A DNA stretch of 64,000 nt. It comes from Streptomyces dioscori (lineage in GTDB: Bacteria; Actinomycetota; Actinomycetes; Streptomycetales; Streptomycetaceae). The stretch is taken from positions 649,164-713,163 of the forward strand of contig NZ_KZ679040.1 of assembly GCF_003024195.1 (NCBI RefSeq). Direction: 5' to 3'. Below the pieces are notes generated by a model. It was not told the DNA's origin. It did not search any database and worked only from the letters and a program-made list of their open reading frames with translations. This document shows, in pieces, positions 34,368 to 47,735 of this stretch; positions within the stretch are counted from its first letter, which is position 1; the number at the start of each line of letters is the position of its first letter. The translations under genes were made by a program, and so were the position numbers.

Positions 34368-35702
34368 TCAGGGTGCGGGTGCCGACGGTGACGTGCCCGA
34401 GTTCTGGGGGCCCGCCGTGTCGAACTCCTGCCGCGCGGGCTGCGGGTGGTCCACGGTGATCTCCACCACCGGCTGCTCCACGGGCTGATGCGCCTGTTGC
34501 TGCACGGGCTGCTCCACGGGGCCGCCGCGCAGGACCGGTTCCGGGCCCCGGAGCACCGGGCCGCCCGTGGTGCGTACGGCCACCGCGGCGAGCGGGACGG
34601 CCAGCAGGAGCAGGGCCGTCGCGAGGACCCAGCCCATCGCGGGATAGCCCGCCGCGGCCGACAGCAGGCTGCCCGCCAGGGGGCCGCACGCCGTGCCGAG
34701 CGAGGACGCCGAGCCCGCCAGAACGGCCCAGCGGCCGTGCGGGTCGAGCGACGCGGCCAGGCTGATCAGGTAGGAGAGGACCACCGGGTAGAGGGCGTTC
34801 CAGGCGATCTCGCCCACGGCGAAGCTCGTCAGACCGTCCGCGCCCGCGCTGACCACGATGCAGACCGCGATCAGGACGGTGCCCACGCCGACGGGCAGCG
34901 CCCGGCCGATGCGGGGTCCGAGCGCACCCGCGCACAGCACACCGAGCAGACCCGCGCCGAGCGCCGCCGCGAAGACCACGCCGACCGTCGCCTCGCCCAG
35001 GCCCGCCTGCCGGGTCCCGATGTGGCTGCTGACGCCCCAGAGGGAGTTCTGGGCCAGGGACCAGCAGAGCATGGCCGCGGCGAGCACCAGGCCGGGCCGG
35101 CGGTACGGCAGCGGGGGCGGAGGCGTCGCGGCGGGGCGGTGGGCGGTCGCCCGGACCTCACCTGAGCCGGTCGGCAGATGAGCCGTCGCGGGCCATACGA
35201 GGGCCGCGGTGAGCGCGACCGCCGCGAGGGGCAGGCCGTGGCCTGGGCCCAGGTGGGGGACCGTCAGGTAGACGGCCGCCGCGAGTGCGGAGACGCTCAG
35301 CAGGCCGAGGGTCGTGGTGCGGTGGGGGTCCCGCCGGGCGGCCGTACCGGCGGCGGCGACCGTGGTGGCCGTACCGGAGCCGAGACCGCCGACCAGCGCG
35401 CCGGCGATGACGGTGGGCACGCTGGTCGACAGCGCGGCCGTGCCGTAGCCGAGCACGGCGAGCAGCAGACCCGCGCGGGCCAGGCGCCGCGCGCCCAGCC
35501 GGTGGATACGGGAGGCGAGGGCGAAGCCCGCCGCGGCCGAGCTGAGCAGCAGCAGACTGCCGACGGCACCGGCCTGGGTGGCGGAGAGGGGAAGGGCCGC
35601 GTCGAGTCTGCCGACGGTGGTGGGCAGCAGGTACGGGGCCAGATAGCCCGCCGTGAAAAGGGCGACGAGGGGCCAGGACGGAGCGGTGGTGCGGGCGGAC
35701 AC
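34368..35702 (-). CDS. MFS transporter, probable drug/metabolite exporter
   Basis: 444 residues with about 12 hydrophobic segments (LVALFTAGYLAPYLLPTTVG at the start). The gating-loop motif is weak. A long cytosolic tail after about residue 395 is polar and Gln/Pro-rich (PVLRGGPVEQPVQQQAHQ). It has no substrate-defining motif. GTG 35702 starts the first membrane segment; the longer open frame crosses the divergent PfkB gene and is rejected. It converges on the adenosine deaminase gene. Confidence 0.8.
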   Translation of the reverse strand: MSARTTAPSWPLVALFTAGYLAPYLLPTTVGRLDAALPLSATQAGAVGSLLLLSSAAAGFALASRIHRLGARRLARAGLLLAVLGYGTAALSTSVPTVIAGALVGGLGSGTATTVAAAGTAARRDPHRTTTLGLLSVSALAAAVYLTVPHLGPGHGLPLAAVALTAALVWPATAHLPTGSGEVRATAHRPAATPPPPLPYRRPGLVLAAAMLCWSLAQNSLWGVSSHIGTRQAGLGEATVGVVFAAALGAGLLGVLCAGALGPRIGRALPVGVGTVLIAVCIVVSAGADGLTSFAVGEIAWNALYPVVLSYLISLAASLDPHGRWAVLAGSASSLGTACGPLAGSLLSAAAGYPAMGWVLATALLLLAVPLAAVAVRTTGGPVLRGPEPVLRGGPVEQPVQQQAHQPVEQPVVEITVDHPQPARQEFDTAGPQNSGTSPSAPAP

Positions 35703-35894
35703 GGGCGTTCCCTGGGCATGCGGACGGAAAGGGGGGCCAAGCGAAGGGGAGTTGGTGCGGCCGTCGACGGACAGGAACGCGCGGGCAATTTGTATCAAGC
35801 GGAAGGGCGGATTCGATAAGCCGGAGGATGTGATCTGGAGCACTTGTTGTTTGGGAGATGGCGACCCGGGTAACAGAACGCGATTTCGACCCGT

Positions 35895-35955
35895 CCTGAG
35901 CCTGAACCGAAGCCTGGACCTGAGCCTGGACCTGAGCCTGAACCGGAGCGGGAAC
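35895..35955. repeat. 12-bp tandem repeat in the MFS/PfkB divergent region
   Basis: About five units of CCTGAGCCTGAA-like sequence (CCTGAGCCTGAA, CCGAAGCCTGGA, CCTGAGCCTGGA and so on) stand head to tail. The 356-base divergent gap 35703-36058 otherwise shows an AT-richer patch near 35820-35880 (TTCGATAAG, CACTTGTTGTTTGGG) that may contain one or both promoters, but no clear -35/-10 pair. Confidence 0.8.
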
Positions 35956-36058
35956 CGGCTTGTGGCCGACGGGACGTGAGGGCCCGGCGTGACCCTCCCC
36001 GCCCTGAAGAGCGTTTGGTGCACACTGGCCTGAATCCGCACCACGCAGGGAGCGCACC

Positions 36059-37168
36059 GTGACCGCGTCCAACGGGAAGGGACCGTACCGACAGGCCCAG
36101 TTCGACCCACTCGCCGAACTGCGCCGCGCAGACGAACCGCCCTGGGACGTCTACCTCACCGGCACCGTCTTCCTCGACATCATCTTCACCGGACTCGACT
36201 CCGCCCCCGTCCGCGGGACCGAGTCCTGGGCCCGCGGCATGGGCTCCAGCCCCGGCGGCGTCGCGAACATGGCGACCGCGCTGGCCAGGCTCGGCCTGAA
36301 GACCGCGCTCGCGGCGGCCTTCGGGGACGACCACTACGGCGAGTACTGCTGGGACGCCCTGGAGCAGGGCGAACGCATCGACCTCTCCGCGTCCCGCACC
36401 GCGCCCGGCTGGCACTCCCCGGTGACCGTCTCGATGGCGTACGAGGGCGAGCGGACCATGGTCAGCCACGGCCACGAGCCGCCCCCGGAGGAGCCCGCGC
36501 CCGACTGCTCGCCCCGCGCGCGAGCGGCCGTCGCCTCGCTGACGCCGGGCACGAGCGCGCACTGGATCGCCGGGGCGGCCGAGCGGGGCACCCGGATCTT
36601 CGCCGACGTCGGCTGGGACGACACCGGCCGCTGGGACCTCGCCGGGCTGCCCGACCTGCGGCACTGCGAGGCGTTCCTGCCGAACGCCGAGGAGGCCATG
36701 CGGTACACGGGCGCCTCCTGTCCCCGCGCCGCCGCGCACGCGCTCACCGAGCACGTGCCGCTCGCCGTCGTCACGCTGGGTGCCGAGGGCGCGTACGCCG
36801 TGGACCGCAGGACCGGTGAGACCGCGGAGGTTCCGGCCATCGAGGTCGAGGCGATGGACCCGACCGGCGCGGGGGACGTCTTCGTCGCCGGGTTCGTGAC
36901 GGGCACGCTGGCCGGCTGGCCGCTCGCCGACCGCCTCGCCTTCGCGGGCCTCACCGCGGCGCTCTCGGTCCAGGAGTTCGGCGGCTCGCTGTCCGCGCCC
37001 GGCTGGTCGGAGATCGCCGCCTGGTGGCGCCGCGTGCAGTCCTACGACCATCAGGACCCCGCGGCGCTCGGCCGGTACGCCTTCCTGGAACCGCTGCTCC
37101 CGGAGAGCGCCCGGGCCTGGCCCCTGAGACGGGCGGTACCGACGATCGGCTTCCGCAGATCCGCGTGA
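36059..37168 (+). CDS. PfkB-family carbohydrate kinase
   Basis: A 369-residue ribokinase-like sugar or nucleoside kinase. It has an N-terminal GSSPGGVANMATALARLG (substrate lid), LGAEGAYAVDRRTG and the C-terminal PfkB signature DPTGAGDVFVAGF with the catalytic Asp. The long N-terminal extension (residues 1-45) is unusual. The substrate is not predictable. GTG 36059 follows AGGGAG at a good distance. The gene stands alone. Confidence 0.85.
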   Translation: MTASNGKGPYRQAQFDPLAELRRADEPPWDVYLTGTVFLDIIFTGLDSAPVRGTESWARGMGSSPGGVANMATALARLGLKTALAAAFGDDHYGEYCWDALEQGERIDLSASRTAPGWHSPVTVSMAYEGERTMVSHGHEPPPEEPAPDCSPRARAAVASLTPGTSAHWIAGAAERGTRIFADVGWDDTGRWDLAGLPDLRHCEAFLPNAEEAMRYTGASCPRAAAHALTEHVPLAVVTLGAEGAYAVDRRTGETAEVPAIEVEAMDPTGAGDVFVAGFVTGTLAGWPLADRLAFAGLTAALSVQEFGGSLSAPGWSEIAAWWRRVQSYDHQDPAALGRYAFLEPLLPESARAWPLRRAVPTIGFRRSA

Positions 37169-37185
37169 GACCGGATGCGGGCGGC

Positions 37186-37245
37186 CGGACGGGAGACGGG
37201 GGACAGGAGACGCGAGACGCGAGACGGGGGACGGGGGTCGGCACC
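37186..37245. repeat. Purine-rich GAGACG low-complexity run
   Basis: The 219-base gap before phoH starts with GAGACG(G), GGGGAC and GAGACGC units in near-tandem order. The remainder contains AAAAGTCCTACGG and GTACTCTTGG, which may belong to a promoter, but I see no convincing pair. Confidence 0.6.
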
Positions 37246-37387
37246 CGGGCCCGCCCCTGATGCCACAGGTGCGGCGGAAAAGTCCTACGGTGTTGTCGGT
37301 GCCCCGACGTACTCTTGGAGACACAAGGCTGCCGTACCGGCAAGCGTGCCTCACCGAGGAGGATGAGCAGGCCTTCAGAGCCGGCCC

Positions 37388-39526
<2,139 letters not shown>

Positions 39527-39538
39527 ATCAGCGCGACC

Positions 39539-40036
39539 ATGTCGATCGACGTCAACAACGAGTCCGGGACCGAGGTCGACGAGCAGGCGATCCTCGACAT
39601 CGCCCGCTACGCCCTCGCGCGGATGCGCATCCACCCGCTCTCCGAGCTCTCGGTGATCGTCGTGGACACCGACGCCATGGAGCAGCTGCACATCCAGTGG
39701 ATGGACCTGCCGGGCGCCACGGATGTCATGTCGTTCCCGATGGACGAGCTGCGGCCGCCCGCCAAGGACGACGAGGAGCCGCCGCAGGGGCTGCTCGGTG
39801 ACATCGTGCTGTGCCCGGAGGTCGCCGAGCAGCAGGGCAAGGACGCCGAGACGCAGCACTCCATGGACGAGGAACTCCAGCTCCTCACCGTCCACGGAGT
39901 GCTGCACCTGCTCGGGTACGACCACGAGGAGCCCGACGAGAAGGCCGAGATGTTCGGACTGCAGGCCGCCATCGTGGACGGCTGGCGTGCGGAGAAGGGC
40001 CTCGAAGGCCCCTCCCCGGCCCCGACCGTCTCATGA
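39539..40036 (+). CDS. ybeY: Endoribonuclease YbeY (rRNA maturation)
   Basis: 165 residues with the zinc-binding motif [16 protein letters not shown] and [12 protein letters not shown]. YbeY is a metal-dependent single-strand RNase that helps mature 16S rRNA 3' ends and works in ribosome quality control. Start ATG 39539 ([10 protein letters not shown]) is typical. The stop overlaps the start of the next gene (ATGA). Part of the phoH-ybeY-CNNM operon. Confidence 0.94.
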   Translation: MSIDVNNESGTEVDEQAILDIARYALARMRIHPLSELSVIVVDTDAMEQLHIQWMDLPGATDVMSFPMDELRPPAKDDEEPPQGLLGDIVLCPEVAEQQGKDAETQHSMDEELQLLTVHGVLHLLGYDHEEPDEKAEMFGLQAAIVDGWRAEKGLEGPSPAPTVS

Positions 40037-41364
40037 GCCCGCAACTGGTCCTGGGCGCCATCGCCCTCGTCGTGATCGCCTGGCTCGCCGCCTGCGCGGA
40101 GGCCGGCCTCGCCCGCGTCTCCAGCTTCCGCGCCGAGGAGGCGGTACGGTCCGGCCGCCGCGGCAGCGCCAAGCTCGCCCAGGTCGCCGCCGACCCGACC
40201 CGCTATCTGAACGTGGCGCTGCTGGTGCGCGTGGCCTGCGAGATGGCCGCCGCCGCCCTCGTCACCTACGCCTGCCTGAAGGAGTTCAACGAGACCTGGG
40301 AGTCGCTGGCCGTCGCCATCGGCGTGATGGTCCTCGTCTCGTACGTCGCCGTCGGAGTCTCGCCGCGCACCATCGGCCGCCAGCACCCGCTCAGCACGGC
40401 GACGGCGTCCGCGTACGTGCTGCTGCCGCTGGCCAGGATCATGGGGCCGATCCCGCCCCTGCTCATCCTCATCGGCAACGCGCTCACGCCCGGCAAGGGC
40501 TTCCGCCGCGGACCCTTCGCCTCCGAGGCCGAGCTGCGCGCGATGGTCGACCTCGCGGAGAAGGAGTCACTCATCGAGGACGAGGAGCGCCGCATGGTGC
40601 ACTCCGTCTTCGAGCTGGGCGACACCCTGGTCCGGGAGGTCATGGTCCCGCGCACCGACCTGGTGGTCATCGAGCGGTACAAGACCATCCGGCAGGCGCT
40701 GACCCTCGCCCTGCGCTCCGGTTTCTCGCGCGTGCCCGTCACCGGGGAGAGCGAGGACGACATCGTCGGGATCGTGTACCTGAAGGACCTGGCCCGCAAG
40801 ACGCACATCAGCCGGGACGCGGAGAGCGAGCTGGTGTCCACGGCGATGCGGCCCGCCGCGTTCGTCCCGGACACGAAGAACGCCGGTGACCTGCTGCGCG
40901 AGATGCAGCAGGACCGCAACCACGTCGCCGTCGTCATCGACGAGTACGGCGGCACTGCCGGCATCGTCACCATCGAGGACATCCTTGAGGAGATCGTCGG
41001 CGAGATCACCGACGAGTACGACCGTGAGCTGCCGCCGGTGCAGGACCTCGGCGACGACCGCTACCGGGTGACCGCGCGGCTCGACATCGGTGACCTCGGC
41101 GAGCTGTACGGCTTCGAGGCGTACGACGACGAGGACGTGGAGACGGTCGGCGGGCTCCTCGCCAAGGCGCTCGGCCGCGTGCCCATCGCCGGCGCGTCCT
41201 CGGTCGTCGAACTGCCCGACGGCCGCGAGCTGCTGCTGACGGCCGAGGCGTCGGCGGGACGCCGGAACAAGATCGTGACGGTGCTGGTCGAGCCGGTCGT
41301 CGCGGCCGCCGCCGGTGCCGGTGCCGGTGCCGGTGGCGACGCCCCGGGGGAGAAGCCGGAGTGA
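40033..41364 (+). CDS. CNNM/CBS-domain transporter-like membrane protein (HlyC/CorC family)
   Basis: 443 residues. An N-terminal DUF21/CNNM membrane domain (starting [20 protein letters not shown]) has about four helices. A CBS pair follows with [15 protein letters not shown] and [21 protein letters not shown]. The CorC_HlyC domain contains [22 protein letters not shown]. The family is linked to magnesium or metal-ion efflux. A Gly/Ala-rich C-terminal tail closes it. ATG 40033 overlaps the ybeY stop, and the stop overlaps the GTG of the next gene. An overlapping operon is evident. Confidence 0.92.
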   Translation: MSPQLVLGAIALVVIAWLAACAEAGLARVSSFRAEEAVRSGRRGSAKLAQVAADPTRYLNVALLVRVACEMAAAALVTYACLKEFNETWESLAVAIGVMVLVSYVAVGVSPRTIGRQHPLSTATASAYVLLPLARIMGPIPPLLILIGNALTPGKGFRRGPFASEAELRAMVDLAEKESLIEDEERRMVHSVFELGDTLVREVMVPRTDLVVIERYKTIRQALTLALRSGFSRVPVTGESEDDIVGIVYLKDLARKTHISRDAESELVSTAMRPAAFVPDTKNAGDLLREMQQDRNHVAVVIDEYGGTAGIVTIEDILEEIVGEITDEYDRELPPVQDLGDDRYRVTARLDIGDLGELYGFEAYDDEDVETVGGLLAKALGRVPIAGASSVVELPDGRELLLTAEASAGRRNKIVTVLVEPVVAAAAGAGAGAGGDAPGEKPE

Positions 41365-41720
41365 CCCCGAAGGAGCTGCGCGCGCTCTGTCTCTCCTTCA
41401 ACGCCGCCGTGGAGGAGTTCCCCTTCAACCCGGAGACCTCCGTCTTCAAGGTGCTGGGGAAGATGTTCGCGCTCAGCTCCCTGCAGGGCAGTCCGCTCAC
41501 CGTCAACCTGAAGTGCGATCCCGAGGACGCGGTGCGGCTGCGCGGGGAGCACGAAGGGCTGATCATTCCGGGCTGGCACATGAACAAGCGCCACTGGAAC
41601 ACGGTGACCGTGGACGGTTCGCTGTCCGACCGGCTGGTCCGGGAGCTGGTCGAGGACTCGTACGACCTGGTGGTGGCGGGGTTGCCGCGGGCGGAGCGGT
41701 TGCGGTTGGACCGGCCCTGA
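41361..41720 (+). CDS. MmcQ/YjbR-family protein
   Basis: 119 residues of the YjbR/CyaY-like fold, with PEDAVRLRGEHEGLIIPG and the signature PGWHMNKRHWNTV. It has no catalytic role known; members may bind DNA or cofactor-like ligands. It starts with GTG at 41361, overlapping the preceding stop by four bases. The cytidine-deaminase-like gene lies 53 bases downstream. Confidence 0.85.
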   Translation: MTPKELRALCLSFNAAVEEFPFNPETSVFKVLGKMFALSSLQGSPLTVNLKCDPEDAVRLRGEHEGLIIPGWHMNKRHWNTVTVDGSLSDRLVRELVEDSYDLVVAGLPRAERLRLDRP

Positions 41721-41773
41721 GCTGCCGTGCGACGCCGTGCGACGTCGTGCAGTGTCGTACGTATGCTCTGGGC

Positions 41774-42136
41774 ATGACCGACAGCACCGTGCTCGAACCA
41801 GAGGACCGCAAGATCGTCACCCTGGCCCGTGCGGCCCGGGCCCGCAACGGGGTGCCCGAGGGGGCGGCCGTGCGCGACGACAACGGCCGTACGTATGTGG
41901 CGGGCACCGTCGCACTCCCCTCGCTGCGGCTGAGCGCGCTGCGGACGGCTGTGGCGATGGCTGTCGCCTCGGGGGCGACGTCGTTGGAGGCGGCGGCGGT
42001 GGTGGTGGGCGAGGGGGAGTCCCCGTCCTTGGCGGACGACGACCTCGCGGCGGTACGGGACCTCGGTGGTGCGGCCACGCCTGTGTTCGTCGCGGGGCCG
42101 GACGGGACGGTACGCACCGTGGCGACCGCGGGCTGA
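41774..42136 (+). CDS. Cytidine deaminase-like protein lacking zinc ligands
   Basis: 120 residues resembling the streptomycete proteins annotated as cytidine deaminase at this locus (MTDSTVLEPEDRKIVTLARA). In active enzymes the fold carries a CAE motif and a PCGxC motif for zinc and catalysis. Here the equivalent helix reads LRLSALRTAVAMAVASG, with Ser and Arg where Cys and Glu would stand, and the whole protein has no Cys. A deaminase is therefore not supported; this is more likely a pseudoenzyme. ATG 41774 starts a normal-length reading frame. It would precede era in the usual order. Confidence 0.8.
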   Translation: MTDSTVLEPEDRKIVTLARAARARNGVPEGAAVRDDNGRTYVAGTVALPSLRLSALRTAVAMAVASGATSLEAAAVVVGEGESPSLADDDLAAVRDLGGAATPVFVAGPDGTVRTVATAG

Positions 42137-42159
42137 GGGTTTTCGTCCGCGGGCCCGGT

Positions 42160-42440
42160 GGGGGCTGGTCGCGCAGTTCCCCGCGCCCCTCGGAGCGGGG
42201 CTGCGCCCCAGCTCTCGGCCGCGGGGGGCTGGGACGCGAGCCCCCCTAGGGGCGCGGGGAACGGCGCAATCTTTGAGGCGCGCGTGCGGCGGCGGGTGGG
42301 CTGGTCGTTTCAGGGGCGCGGGGAACTGCGCAGTCTTTGAGGCGCGCGTGCGATGGCGGGTGGGAGGCGACTCAGGGGCGCGGGGAACGGCGCAGTCTTT
42401 TGGGTTTTGGGGGCGCGGGGAACTGCGCGACCAGGGGTGT
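42160..42440. repeat. R1 repeat cluster after the deaminase-like gene
   Basis: The 500-base gap 42137-42636 has no gene. It holds one R1 copy in one orientation (near 42173) and four in the other (near 42248, 42314, 42374 and 42410). These are linked by TCTTTGAGGCGCGCGTGCG(A/G) text that also occurs in the cluster near 53280-53520. The last 160 bases carry a palindrome (42540-42554) and the ribosome-binding site of the next gene. Confidence 0.87.
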
Positions 42441-42539
42441 GGGGGCGGAGCCCCCAAGGGGAGCCCTCAGGGGCGGAAGAATCACTACCGTTTCTCTTGC
42501 AATCGTGAGGCGCTCGCGTCTCAATAGACGCCAGCTCTT

Positions 42540-42554
42540 CCGACGGGCCGTCAG
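42540..42554. promoter_or_regulatory. Shared palindrome, copy 1
   Basis: CCGACGGGCCGTCAG, 82 bases before the start of the secreted protein gene at 42637. Related palindromes lie at 43310-43324 and 44747-44761, each 78-94 bases before the next gene. Candidate operator or promoter element. Confidence 0.55.
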
Positions 42555-42636
42555 ATTCGCGGCGCCACCCAGCCGCCGGCGAAGCGCCCGTCGGCCGTCC
42601 CCACACGGCAATTCCCGCACTAGGGAAGGAAATCCA

Positions 42637-43110
42637 ATGATCTGTAAGCGTCTCGGAATCGGCGCCGCGTTAGCCGCCGGCACCCTCGCCGCGAGCCTCG
42701 CGCTCGCCCCTGGCGCCGCGGCCGTAGTCCCCCAGACCGCCACGATCGTCGCCGAATGCGGTCTCTACGGCGGTGGCGAGGCCACTCTCACGGCCACCCA
42801 GGACGGCTCCGCCGCCACCATCACCCTCAGCTCCTCCGAGATCACCACCCCGCTCGCGCTTGCCGAGGACTCGGTCACCTCCACCCTCACCCTCGCGAAG
42901 GCGGGCGGTGGTACGACCGTCTTCACGGGTACCGAGAACCCTGCGATCGCCGCCGGTGCGGGCGTCACGGTCGGCCCGCTGCCCGGTACCGTCGCGGCCG
43001 GCGACAGCCTGGAGGCTTTCGGCGGCTCCCTGCAGATGACGGTTTTCGGGATCACCATCACCTGCACGGCGGACGGGCCGCAGTCGCCCGGTCCGTTCGT
43101 GTTCGAGTGA
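42637..43110 (+). CDS. Secreted protein with TTA codon, unknown function
   Basis: 157 residues with an N-terminal Sec signal (residues 1-32, LAAGTLAASLALAPGAAA). The mature part is small, polar, Gly/Thr-rich and probably beta-structured, with two cysteines (VAECGLYGG and TITCTADG) that could form a disulfide. No family is recognised. Leu12 is encoded by TTA at 42670-42672, a very rare codon in streptomycetes read by the bldA tRNA, so translation is expected late in growth or in development. GGAAGGAAATCC lies before the ATG. Confidence 0.7.
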   Translation: MICKRLGIGAALAAGTLAASLALAPGAAAVVPQTATIVAECGLYGGGEATLTATQDGSAATITLSSSEITTPLALAEDSVTSTLTLAKAGGGTTVFTGTENPAIAAGAGVTVGPLPGTVAAGDSLEAFGGSLQMTVFGITITCTADGPQSPGPFVFE

Positions 43111-43171
43111 TCACCGGAACGTAGGCGCGTCAGGCGCACAGGCACAGTCCCCCCACGGGCAGTGGCCCGGT

Positions 43172-43220
43172 ACGGACCGGTGCCGCCCGGCGCGCGGCGC
43201 GCCGGGCGACACCGGTCCGT
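43172..43220. terminator. Large hairpin after the TTA-containing gene
   Basis: Arms ACGGACCGGTG (43172-43182) with CACCGGTCCGT (43210-43220), and CGCCCGGCGCGC with GCGCGCCGGGCG, pair with one mismatch between them. This gives a hairpin of about 23 bp in the 308-base gap. It should end transcription of the upstream gene, so the next gene needs its own promoter. Confidence 0.75.
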
Positions 43221-43299
43221 CCGCCGATCCGACGCGCCGACACTCCCACGTATCGGCGTATCGGCGAATCGGCATCAACTCGCGGATGAGCACGGCTAG

Positions 43300-43324
43300 T
43301 TGACATAAGCTGATGGGCCATCAG
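43300..43324. promoter_or_regulatory. Shared palindrome, copy 2, next to TTGACA
   Basis: CTGATGGGCCATCAG (43310-43324) is a perfect palindrome around a central G. TTGACA (43300-43305) abuts it and could be a -35 element. The start of the WxL-type gene lies 94 bases further. The motif matches the sites at 42540 and 44747 (consensus CYGAYGGNNCRTCAG). Confidence 0.55.
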
Positions 43325-43418
43325 TTGGTGCTTCAGGGTTCCATTGACTTCTCACACAACCCGCACATCAATGACCTCCTGTCGGCGCACAGCGCCCACA
43401 TCCACAGGAGGGGCACCC

Positions 43419-44744
43419 ATGGGTTCAGGAACCCGAAGACGCCGCCGCTGGGCGGCACTGCTGGGAACGGCCGCGCTCGCGGTCACCGCGGGGGGCGCGT
43501 TCGCCTGCCCCGCGAACGCCGATCCGCAGCAGGTCGACTTCGCCACGCACTGCGTCCCGCCGCCCATCGCGGGCATCCCGCCGATCGACGGCACCACCAC
43601 CGCCAAGATCACCGTGGACGACGCGGCACCCAAGGTGGGCGACACGGTCACCGTCACGTACACGGTGGTCAAGCCCGCCGCGAGCAACCCCGTCGACATC
43701 GCGCTGCCCGCCGACATCATGACGCCCACCGGCAAGGTGACCCTGGGCGGCGCGCAGAGTGGTGACCTCACGGTCGCGGGCCCGAAGAAGAACGACCCGG
43801 TCCCGGGCAAGGGTGCCTTCCCGTCGTTCTCGATGACCGGCACCTTCACGGTCACCGCGCCCGGCTCGATCACGCTGTCGCCCGGCGACTACAACATCCA
43901 CACCAGTTATCTCCTGGAGCTGGACACCCCGTGCACGGTCAGCACCCCGCCCGCCCCCGTCTCCGAGACGATCACCGCGACCGGCGGCGGCCAGACCAAC
44001 AACCGTGCCATCAGCCTCGGTACGGCCTCCGGGAAGCCCGGTGACAGCGTGACCGTGACGGGGTCGAACTTCGCGCCGGGCGCGGCGGTCACCCTCGCCG
44101 GACGGGCCGGCGCCGCCGAGACCGCCGACAAGGCGACCGTCACCGCGAACGCGCAGGGTTCCTTCAGCGGCAGCCTGGCCGTCAGCGACAAGGCGACCAC
44201 GGGAGTGGTGGCGTACGAGGGAAGCGCCTGGAGCGACGACAAGGGTGCGGGCCCTGCCGCCTATGTCGTCATCGACGACACGCCTCTGCCCGCAGGCAGC
44301 CAGAAGGTCAACTCCTCCGTCAAGGCGGGGACGTTGTCCATGACCCAGGCCGGCGACACCGTCGAACTGGCGGCCGTCGACTACGGCAAGGGCGGTTTCT
44401 CCCGAGGCTCGCTGCAGACGGTGACCGTCAAGGACTTCCGTGGCGGACCCGCGGGCTGGTCCCTGACCGGCAAGGTCACCGACTTCTCCGGCCCCGCGGG
44501 GGCGAAGATCGACGCCGCGAAGCTGGGCTGGACCCCGGTCTGCCTCACCAAGACCGGCAGCCCGAGTACCTGCCAGGCCGGTTCGCCCGGTGCGGTCGGC
44601 AGTGCGGGAGCGACGCTCGCGTCCACCCCCAACGGCACGCTCACCGGTGGTGAGTTCACCGTCGACGCCCGGCTCTCGCTGAACGTTCCGGCGTTCACCC
44701 CGCCCGGCGCGTACTCCGGCGTGCTGACGCTCACGCTCACCTAG
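43419..44744 (+). CDS. Secreted WxL-like domain protein
   Basis: 441 residues with a signal peptide (RRRRWAALLGTAALAVTAGG, cleavage near residue 35). Several beta-sandwich regions follow, one with GKPGDSVTVTGSNFAPGAAV. The C-terminal domain has W347 in GWSL (WxL) and Y432 in YSGVL (YxxxL), the paired motifs of WxL domains, which bind peptidoglycan non-covalently in Firmicutes. ATG 43419 has AGGAGGGG six bases upstream. The gene precedes a DUF916-type membrane protein, as in Firmicute WxL loci. The assignment rests on motifs and context; identity across the domain is untested. Confidence 0.72.
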   Translation: MGSGTRRRRRWAALLGTAALAVTAGGAFACPANADPQQVDFATHCVPPPIAGIPPIDGTTTAKITVDDAAPKVGDTVTVTYTVVKPAASNPVDIALPADIMTPTGKVTLGGAQSGDLTVAGPKKNDPVPGKGAFPSFSMTGTFTVTAPGSITLSPGDYNIHTSYLLELDTPCTVSTPPAPVSETITATGGGQTNNRAISLGTASGKPGDSVTVTGSNFAPGAAVTLAGRAGAAETADKATVTANAQGSFSGSLAVSDKATTGVVAYEGSAWSDDKGAGPAAYVVIDDTPLPAGSQKVNSSVKAGTLSMTQAGDTVELAAVDYGKGGFSRGSLQTVTVKDFRGGPAGWSLTGKVTDFSGPAGAKIDAAKLGWTPVCLTKTGSPSTCQAGSPGAVGSAGATLASTPNGTLTGGEFTVDARLSLNVPAFTPPGAYSGVLTLTLT

Positions 44745-44746
44745 AG

Positions 44747-44761
44747 CCGACGGTACGTCAG
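44747..44761. promoter_or_regulatory. Shared palindrome, copy 3
   Basis: CCGACGGTACGTCAG, starting just after the stop of the WxL-type gene and 78 bases before the DUF916-type gene. The two central bases differ from copy 1 (TA for GC), but the rest is the same. Confidence 0.5.
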
Positions 44762-44839
44762 AAGTCGGCCGATCGACGGAGGTTGGGCGCGCACCCGCCC
44801 GGCCTCCTCCGTCCCGCCCGCCCCTGGGGGTCCGCACCC

Positions 44840-47515
<2,676 letters not shown>

Positions 47516-47529
47516 GGGGGCTCCAACAG

Positions 47530-47566
47530 GTGGGGGCTGGTGGGGGCTGGCTGGTGGGGGCTCGTC
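47530..47566. repeat. GGTGGGGGCTG short tandem repeat before amt
   Basis: GGTGGGGGCTG(G) occurs three times in a row in the amt leader, in an otherwise unremarkable gap. Confidence 0.7.
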
Positions 47567-47584
47567 AGAGCGTCACGGTTCCGC

Positions 47585-47640
47585 GTTTCCGGTCGCGTAC
47601 AGGTGTGTTTCCGTCACGTTTCGTGTTGCGTGGGGGTTTC
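47585..47640 (-). promoter_or_regulatory. Candidate GlnR operator upstream of amt-glnK
   Basis: On the amt strand, GAAAC occurs at 47640-47636, 47622-47618, 47611-47607 and 47589-47585. The second and third lie 11 bases apart and the third and fourth 22 apart, with GTACG at the intervening 11-base position (47600-47596). GlnR sites consist of GTnAC and GAAAC boxes with this 11-base phasing. The element lies 70-125 bases upstream of the amt start, where nitrogen-limitation activation by GlnR would be expected. Confidence 0.6.
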
Positions 47641-47735
47641 CGGAAGCTCACGGGGAGCCCGGCCGGCCGTCGATCGGCGGTGAGGGCCGGAATCCTGGTA
47701 CGGCGGGGCCCCGACGATCAGGGACAATGGGCGCC

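Noticed and set aside
35703..36110. N-terminal extension of the MFS transporter
   Set aside because: It overlaps the PfkB start and the tandem repeats; GTG 35702 directly precedes the first membrane helix.
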